DNA of 64,000 nucleotides, from positions 26,056,756 through 26,120,755 of the forward strand of contig CP141150.1 of assembly GCA_035235625.1 (NCBI GenBank), given 5' to 3'. Shown in pieces: positions 58,001 through 64,000 of this stretch. Each line of letters starts with the position of its first letter. Position 1 is the stretch's first letter. Source of the stretch: Saururus chinensis (taxonomy: Eukaryota; Streptophyta; Magnoliopsida; Piperales; Saururaceae). The notes below the pieces were generated by a model. It saw only the letters and a list, made by a program, of their open reading frames with translations, ran no database searches and was not told the origin of the DNA. The position numbers and the translations under genes were made by a program.

Positions 58001-59240
58001 AATGTGATTTATCTCATGATGCACATGTGGCATGAATATGTGTATGGAATGTGATTTACCTCATGATGTACAGGTGGCATTAATATATGTATATGAAATG
58101 TGATTTATCTCATGATGCACATGTTTAGATAATGGACATGTGATGCATGTTTAGATTTATAATTCATGTGGTGCTCTCATGAGTTTACATTTATTTCAAA
58201 ACCCATATTGAGCTAAGCTCATCCCTCTTTGTTTTTGATTTTTGTTTTGGGGTTGTATGTTGTGCCATGCAGGTGCTTCGAATGGGCTCTATGTAGAGCA
58301 TGAGGATGGATACGCACCATGAGAGGGGCTAGAGATGTTTGGGTTATGTTAGATGTCTTATGAAATGTTGAACTTATACTTGACTTTACTTCATACTATG
58401 ATTAGCCGATGTTTACTTTAGACTTGTGTAGCCCATGAGGCATGCTATTATATTCTTATTTGGATGATGTGGGTATGTGTGGACTAAGATTGTTAATTAG
58501 TCTCCTTTATATTCCTCTATTTTCTTTTGCACAAAGGGCATGTGTACGCAATTTGATATGTGTTTTCACCAAAGGATGGTTTAAGTCTTCCGCATTTCCA
58601 ATTCACTTCATCATGTTGTGTGCCTCCTCCTTGGATCGGGATCAGGTCAAGGGTGGCATGTGTTGGGGCATGTCACAAACTGTCAAAAGGAATGTGTCCT
58701 CAACTAAGAATCTAAATCAACCCAGAAATGTTTAATTTAGGGAATTCTGCATCATAACGATCCATCGGTTCCCTGCATTTTTCACTCAATTCTACATAGT
58801 GGTCCATTGGTCTCACCAAGCAATCAATTGCTACCATCTCGGTTAAATTTTCAGTATAAGCTTTCAACCTACTAATCAATCAATCAAAAGTGGAGATCGT
58901 TCGGTCAGTAATTTTTCAAAGAATCTTGTAAGGATTCAAGATCGATCAATTGGGGCAAACCAGTGATCGTTAGCTCTCAACAAAATTTTATGTTCTCATC
59001 CAAAATGTCTCTATCTCTCTCCACACTTTCACCTAAGGTCTCTTTTACCCTAAAGTGTGTGAATGTGATGTGTGTTGACTATTTTTACCTAATGAAATAC
59101 CGATTTGAGTCTTCCTTCAACTCTACCTTTAAAAAATGATCTTTAGACATATAATGACTCAAAATTACTCACATACATGACATTATTTTAATTACATAAA
59201 TGTGCCAATACATGACATATTGACATATGTGTCTTACACA
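55066..59240. repeat. Family C LTR split by a family A LTR
   Basis: The left half, 55066-55738, starts TGTGTGACAAACACAA and contains the AGGGAAAAACAACAAGA block. The right half, 58676-59240, contains CACCTAAGGTCTCTTTTACC and ends near GTCTTACACA. Together they match 18907-20130 in order, so one LTR was cut by the family A LTR between them. No matching flanking duplication was found. Confidence 0.7.
55739..58675 (+). repeat. Long LTR (family A), + orientation, solo, inside family C LTR
   Basis: From TGTAAGATCTCT to GGGGCATGTCA, 2.94 kb. It is collinear with 1159-4695 (shared words GATTTTGGGGTTA, CAGTGTGTGACCCAT, CACCGGCTTACTA-like). The flanks CAGAG and CAAAC match at three of five bases. It carries a three-unit 57-bp tandem repeat at 57960-58130. 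The ORFs 57010-57198, 57308-57532, 57695-57955 and 58442-58735 are chance frames in LTR sequence. Confidence 0.75.
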
Positions 59241-59482
59241 CTCCTCATGAAGGAGCACCTCTGTTAGAAAAGTCGTGGGTAGACAAGGATCTAGGAGGTG
59301 GACATGTGTTGTAAGTGCCTAGACAATTGATGTCTATGGAACACCGAACAGATAGTCAGATAGTGAATAATATAGGTCATAGACCGCTTAAAATGGATCA
59401 ATCTATCCTTCGGTTGAGTAGAGGACGATGCTCTATATGTGCCTGGGTGATCAAGGACAGTGGTCTTCTTGCTACTAGCCAT
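59241..59482 (-). pseudogene. Retroelement ORF1-like remnant, N-terminal part
   Basis: The minus strand opens at 59482 with MASSKKTTVLDHPGTYRASS and continues to a stop at 59291, followed by more codons up to the family C LTR. A MASS/MASSKK start followed by a basic segment is common for ORF1 of Athila/Tat-like plant retroelements. It faces the fragment at 54291-55065 across the nested LTRs. Tentative. Confidence 0.35.
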
Positions 59483-60169
59483 CTATAATTTGACCAACCA
59501 AGGGATAAAGCTTGAATTATGTGGGAATGAAAGTAATTAAACATCCTAGTAATTTTCTTGAAAAGAAAAATTTGCACAATTTTGAATTTAAGAAAATACC
59601 CTTGTTAAAAATATTTTATTCGATTGACCCCAAATTTTAATATATTGTAATTATGAATGAGATAAACAACTTTTAAAACTTCAACTATTATCAATTTTAT
59701 AAGGGGCAAAAGACTACCCTTTATTGTGGCTAAAGTGGTTATGATCACGGGTTTGAGTGGAAAAGGGAACTCGTGTAAATTGGAAAGTAGCGAGGGGAAG
59801 GCTGCCCAAGGCAAGGGGAAATTCTACAAGAAGTTCTTCCAAGGGAAGCGGCAGGAGAAGACAGGACTTGAAGAATTGTTGAAAGAAGTGTCTACAAAAA
59901 CAAGGACTGTTTCAGACGAGGACTTAGCATGGTTGGCGATCGTGCACTTGGGTGTCCTCATGTTATTCACACAGAGCAATAGAGTCGTATCCCCAGCTTT
60001 GTGTGATTACTTAGATGACAAGTCGGTCATGGGGAGCTACAATTGAGTAGGCGCCATACATGATATGTTGATGAGAAGCATAAAAGCAGCCCACCGGAAC
60101 ATCATGAGCAGATAGGACGAGCGTTCTGCCACAATTGGCATTCTCGTAGGGGCTTCACTAGTGCTCCAG

Positions 60170-60471
60170 GTAAAGCTCGTATGTTTTATACTACGCGAAA
60201 TGTAATATCGTATTGATAATGTAGCGATATGTGATACGAACTACATCGTGTTAGCTGACATACGACATTTAACATGCACGGAGACATATCGTGTTCTCGG
60301 TAACACAACTAAGTATAATATCGTGGATAGGACATTAGACGATCGGAATGTCTCGTGTTACCGGACACACGATGTGTCTGCTAGCGTGGTATCTGTAACA
60401 CAACTAAGTTGTTATAGTGAAGATACTGACCATTTACACTAATGACTATATTCTTTTGTATTGTCCTCCAG
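60170..60471 (+). other. Intron of the Ulp1-type gene
   Basis: 302 nt with clear GT...AG ends; coding resumes in the expected family phrase (LVLQ, then VWFYEH). It holds two copies of TAACACAACTAAG (near 60302 and 60392) and many ATCGTG/CACGAT words. Confidence 0.75.
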
Positions 60472-61492
60472 GTATGGTTTTATGAGCATACATCCATATG
60501 GGCTCTCAGTGGTCCTCCATGCAGCCCGAGGTGCAAGAGGTGGCCCAGATTTACCCAACTTTTGAAGAGGTGGAGAAGGCCGATAAACTTGACCCGGCCG
60601 ACGAAAAGGGGAGGAAGAAGATTCTAACTCATCACCAGATGAGGAAGTGGTATGAGGATGTCTTCATGAGGCTGAAGCCAGACTCGCACATTGTTATGTG
60701 CATCACACCAATCGCCGAAGAGGAGCACATGATGGATGGCCGAAGGGCGACCTCGAAAGCTAAGAAGGTGGGTACGCAGACTTTACGAACAATGAGACCC
60801 GACCACACCCCCACGGCCAGACGTCAGGGCATGTACATTCCGGTCATGACATCATTGAATCATTCGTCATGCCATTTGATGTCATGACGGGAAAGCTATT
60901 CTCTACGATGAGCGGGGATGGAACATGGAGCGAGTTGCAGCTGCACTCCAGCATGTTAAGGACGATCTAGAGGTGGCAACTAGCCTCATAGAACAGATGC
61001 AAACCCCCGAGGAACCATACACAGAATAGCCGCTTGACCCCCCTTAGCCGGTGGTCACCCAAGTATCAACCGCTCCTCTGAGAACCAAAGGATTGCCATC
61101 GGTTAGTTTAAAGGTAAGAATTTCAAAATCAAGAGAGGCTCTCCAACCATCTGCCCCCGAAGATCAACCAGTACATGTCCCTCAGCCGGTGGAAGAGGGA
61201 TTCATTTTGAGTAAGTACGACAGTTTAATGTATCATGTTCTGTCAGGGGATCTTCGTCTAGTCGAGTACATGATAGGATATCATGTCATTGATTAAGAAA
61301 GACGATGTTTCTCTCATTGTGTCATCGATCACACGATCATTGAAGCAGCAGTTACTTATGAAATATATCTCTGCATGGTCGTGGGATAGTGAGCACGATT
61401 AGTCCTCTTTACATTTTTCCAACAATACGATATGCATTTTCATCGTGTTTGGTAAAAGACGACTAACGTGGATATCGTTTGGTTACTAGCAC

Positions 61493-62543
61493 GATGTCTT
61501 ACTTCATAAATACAGAGAAACGACAACCACAACCTGCCACCAAACCGAAGAAGAAGATTGGTCCAAAGTTGCAAAGGACCGTAATAAATAGATTTTTAAT
61601 GAAAATAAATACAGAATTCATGGAACAACCATGGGAGGACATGCATCAACCACGGGATGTCGTGGAATCACCCCATGAGGTGGAAGAACAACCCTGGGAT
61701 GTCGAAGAACAAACCCGGGAGGTAGAGGAACCGGACCTTCCCTGGGATGTCGAAGAACAACCCCGGGAGTTAGAGGAACCGGACCTTCCTCGGGAGGTCG
61801 TGGCTCAAATCCGCGATGTGACGGAACAACCCCATGGGGGACCCGCAGACCAACTGGAGATTCCGGAACAACCCTTGAAGGGACTGGAAGCACCCCAGCA
61901 AGCAAATAAAGGAGCAGTACCCAAACAAGCAATAAAGATCAGAGTGAAGCGGAAAGTTGCTCCTGGCGCTCCCATCTTACCTCCTGAGTAACGGAAGTCG
62001 AGGTCCACGGCAGTTGAACCAGGTGCTCAAGGTGAGGAGCCTCTGAAGAAAGTTTCAACTCAAGTATTGAAGAAGCCGAAGCGTTTCAACAGCTACATTG
62101 ATGAGAGGCTAACAAATGTTGGACACAATGCCCAGCCTAGAAAGCCTGGTGACGAAGTTCCTCTTGCATCGGTCCCTGGCCCAAGCATTATCCGTCAGGC
62201 ACATCCAAAGTCTTCCACCCCGGAACCAGCAGCCACAATCACAATTTCTAGTGAAGGAACTTTATCGAATACTCCTCCAGTAGATACAGAAGTAATGGAG
62301 AGTATCTGCAATGTTGAAGATATCGAAGATGATACTGCGACTAAGACGAACAAGGAGGAGACAAGTTTGCAGCCAAAGGACTATCTTGACACAGAGTTGG
62401 TGTTCCAACTGGAGGTTCAGACAGAGGCAATTAAGGGAATTATCACGGAATTTCTATCGAACCCATCCAAGTCGTGGCCCATAGAGACACTCCTCTACAG
62501 CGACTACCTATCTCTATTAAAGCAGGATTGCATAACGAATGAG
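61493..62543 (+). pseudogene. Ulp1-type gene, repeat-rich middle exon
   Basis: One frame runs from near 61479 to 62543 with a single stop at 61989-61991. Residues from about 61617 to 61850 are a tandem array built of EEQPWDVEEQ, REVEEPDLPWDV and related units (DNA period near 60 bp). A basic stretch IKIRVKRKVAP and LKKPKRFNSYIDE follows, then an acidic linker, and a segment TEFLSNPSKSWPIETLLYSD ahead of the protease. The exon ends ACGAATGAG/GTAATA at 62543. Confidence 0.65.
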
Positions 62544-62834
62544 GTAATATTGTTTCATTTCTCATACGTTTTAACATCTATCGTGTTATCAATCAAACGA
62601 TTGAATAACTGACGTATATTACAATTAATTATCGTTTTATTGATTACACAACGTGTAACTTTGTCCTGTTATCGTGAACATGATATAATTGTTGAAGTAA
62701 AACTAGCATCTTAATTCATACATGACATGTAAACTTGTCTTGTTTTCATGAACATGATATAATTACTTATCGTGTAAACGATGTCACTATCTGTATACTA
62801 TCGTATCATTACTAACATGTATGGTATTGTGTAG
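62544..62834 (+). other. Intron of the Ulp1-type gene before the protease exon
   Basis: 291 nt, GAG/GTAATA to TGTGTAG/GTC. It contains a direct repeat around TCATGAACATGATATAATT (second copy near 62747; first near 62673 as TCGTGAACATGATATAATT) and several TATCGT words. Confidence 0.7.
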
Positions 62835-63423
62835 GTCATCAATGTCTTCTTCCAACTTCTTGATGAACGAAATTTGAGAAATCCAGGGAGGTACCCCAAC
62901 TGTTTTTTCACAAGTTCCCTATTCAGCACTACTTTAATGTTGGAATGGCGGAAGGGCTGGTGGAGAAGGCGGGCAAACTCTCTGGCATATTGTTGAGAGG
63001 CCTGAATGTTAACACGGAAAGCGGTTCCATTCCTGTATACATTAAAGACCACTTTCTCTTGCTTATTGTCTGTTGTAGGGAGAAGCGATTTACGTGGTAC
63101 AATCCTCTAAAGGGCAATCACAGTCACCACTTTGCCAAGGTGGACATTGTCAGCAAACATGTTGCTAATGGAATGGAGAAGGCACTTAAAATAAAGGGTG
63201 CTCGTATGTGGCTACTGACTAAGATCAACAAATGCCCGTACCAGGAAACAAATGAAGATTGTGGTTTGTTCATCATGTACTACGTAGTGAATCTGGCAGG
63301 GGGCGCCATTTAGCCAGATTTTAGACAACTCGAGATAACAGGCTTGGTCAGGCTGATGATATGCGCTGCTATACTTCGGGCCAGAATCGAAAATGAATTT
63401 GATCCGGATACAGATGAATTGTA
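62835..63423 (+). pseudogene. Ulp1-like C48 cysteine protease domain
   Basis: The exon starts VINVFFQLLDERN and, after a frame change near 62940, continues LVEKAGKLSGILLRGLNV, PVYIKDHFLLLIVCCREKRF, TWYNPLKG and KCPYQETNEDCGLFIMYYVV. In the Ulp1/SENP family the triad is His-Asp-Cys with a Gln helper. Here His (KDHF), Gln (PYQE) and Cys (EDCG) are present, but the Asp position reads N (WYNPL). In active Ulp1 enzymes this domain cleaves SUMO precursors or conjugates; in transposons its role is unclear. A TAG at 63311-63313 precedes the likely original stop at 63421-63423. Confidence 0.75.
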
Positions 63424-64000
63424 AAAAGAAAATAGACCATTTATTTTGTAATTAACTACTGGAATAGATTTTCATGTACCAATGTAAGATGGCGTATAAT
63501 CGATCAAACGATTTGTACCAATATTGTGAATTTGATAGCGTGAAATGGAAGTACACATATATCTGATCCTGTATTCGTAAAGCTGACTTCTTATTTCCAA
63601 TAACTTGGTGGGCATCGTATCACCGATCTTATGATAATAGTATGCGTTCAAAATCAATGTCCCTTGGGCAGCCGACCGTGCGGCGCTTGCAGGCTAAATG
63701 CCCACCAAGCAAGCCTTTCTTTGGGACGAATGGCTTGCCTTGCATGGATACGTTGCGCAAATCACTTGTGGGCGCTCATGCAAAGCAAAAAGGTAGGGGG
63801 CAGAGAGCGAGTCACATTGCAAGGAAACGAATGAACACAAGCACGGAAAATGGATGCATTCACTATCAACATGTTTACAAGCAATGGGTGCAACAACACT
63901 ATGACCAACAACACAACTACTCACTCCCCCTATACAGCATAAGAGATTTCTTGCATATTGCTGGAGTGGTAGCCAAAGCGGTTGTACAGGCATGGTGGCA
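63424..64000. other. Right end of the window, unassigned
   Basis: The first 200 bp continue the ATCG-rich texture of the Ulp1-gene introns (AATCGATCAAACGATT), possibly the 3' flank of the transposon. From about 63660 the composition becomes more GC-rich (GCCGACCGTGCGGCGCTTGC), suggesting a different repeat. The 99-codon minus-strand ORF at 63694-63993 has many Cys but no known pattern. Confidence 0.35.

Larger units (their letters stand above)
59680..63423 (+). pseudogene. DUF1985/Ulp1-protease transposon gene, decayed, with introns
   Basis: The + strand encodes a multi-exon protein of the plant-transposon Ulp1 type. Exon 1 (about 59680-60169) reads RGKRLPFIVAK, VMITGLSGKGNSCKLESSEG and, after two stops, IGILVGASLVLQ, matching the DUF1985-like head. 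Intron 60170-60471 (CAG/GTAAAG ... CTCCAG/GTA) leads to VWFYEHTSIWALSGPP and then, in another frame, a Lys/Glu-rich section (60498-60887). Later exons hold the acidic Pro-rich repeats (61493-62543). After intron 62544-62834 comes the C48 protease domain (62835-63423). Such genes ride on Mutator- or CACTA-like elements; the terminal repeats of this one were not found. Premature stops at about 60046, 61991 and 63313 and frame changes near 60500, 60890 and 62940 mark it as a pseudogene. Confidence 0.65.

Noticed and set aside
1..64000. A defence-type or otherwise novel multi-gene system
   Set aside because: The window is eukaryotic plant DNA. Apart from one NLR and one gene relic, recognisable coding sequence belongs to known transposon classes; no cluster of co-oriented unknown genes is present.

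Overview
The window looks like heterochromatic or TE-rich nuclear DNA from a flowering plant. The evidence is a CC-NBS-LRR resistance-type gene, plant chromovirus (Ty3/gypsy) retrotransposons primed by initiator Met-tRNA, a CACTA DNA transposon, an Ulp1-type transposon gene with plant-style introns, and AT-rich DNA between them. The species cannot be told from the sequence. Nothing here is prokaryotic. No rRNA gene, tRNA gene or CRISPR array was seen.

Only one gene looks intact: a minus-strand CC-NBS-LRR immune receptor at about 34.5-38.4 kb. It has a single 1151-codon ORF, then a frame break near the 3' end that either a 52-nt GT-AG intron or a frameshift could explain. Just upstream of it, on the same strand at 38.77-40.19 kb, lies the relic of a host gene for a CBS-domain (SNF4/SnRK1-gamma-like) protein. 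That relic has a recognisable intron, a frameshift, a solo LTR inserted in its coding sequence with a perfect 5-bp duplication, and no 3' end.

The rest is layered transposons. From 1 to 32.6 kb: a long-LTR family with Tekay/Del character supplies one + strand LTR copy (1.2-4.7 kb) and a minus-strand element (8.6-18.7 kb). That element has been hit by two solo LTRs, and a second LTR element (5.1-8.6 kb) lies against or inside its 3' LTR. Element B (+ strand, 18.7-32.6 kb) contains element F (22.1-31.8 kb), which contains element E (25.2-30.5 kb). The last two boundaries are supported by target-site duplications and by coding homology that resumes on the far side. From 42.8 to 51.8 kb there is a CACTA element with a TCA duplication, carrying a solo LTR and a Reina-like retrotransposon (G). 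From 52.2 to 59.5 kb there is another solo LTR, a copia pol scrap, and a retroelement ORF1 split by an LTR that is itself split by another LTR. From 59.7 to 63.4 kb lies a decayed, intron-containing DUF1985/Ulp1-protease transposon gene on the + strand.

All transposon coding regions carry stops and frameshifts, so none is expected to be autonomous. Relative ages follow from nesting: B is older than F, and F is older than E; the long-LTR minus element is older than the repeats inside it; the CACTA element is older than G. Boundaries marked approximate were set by comparing repeat copies by eye.
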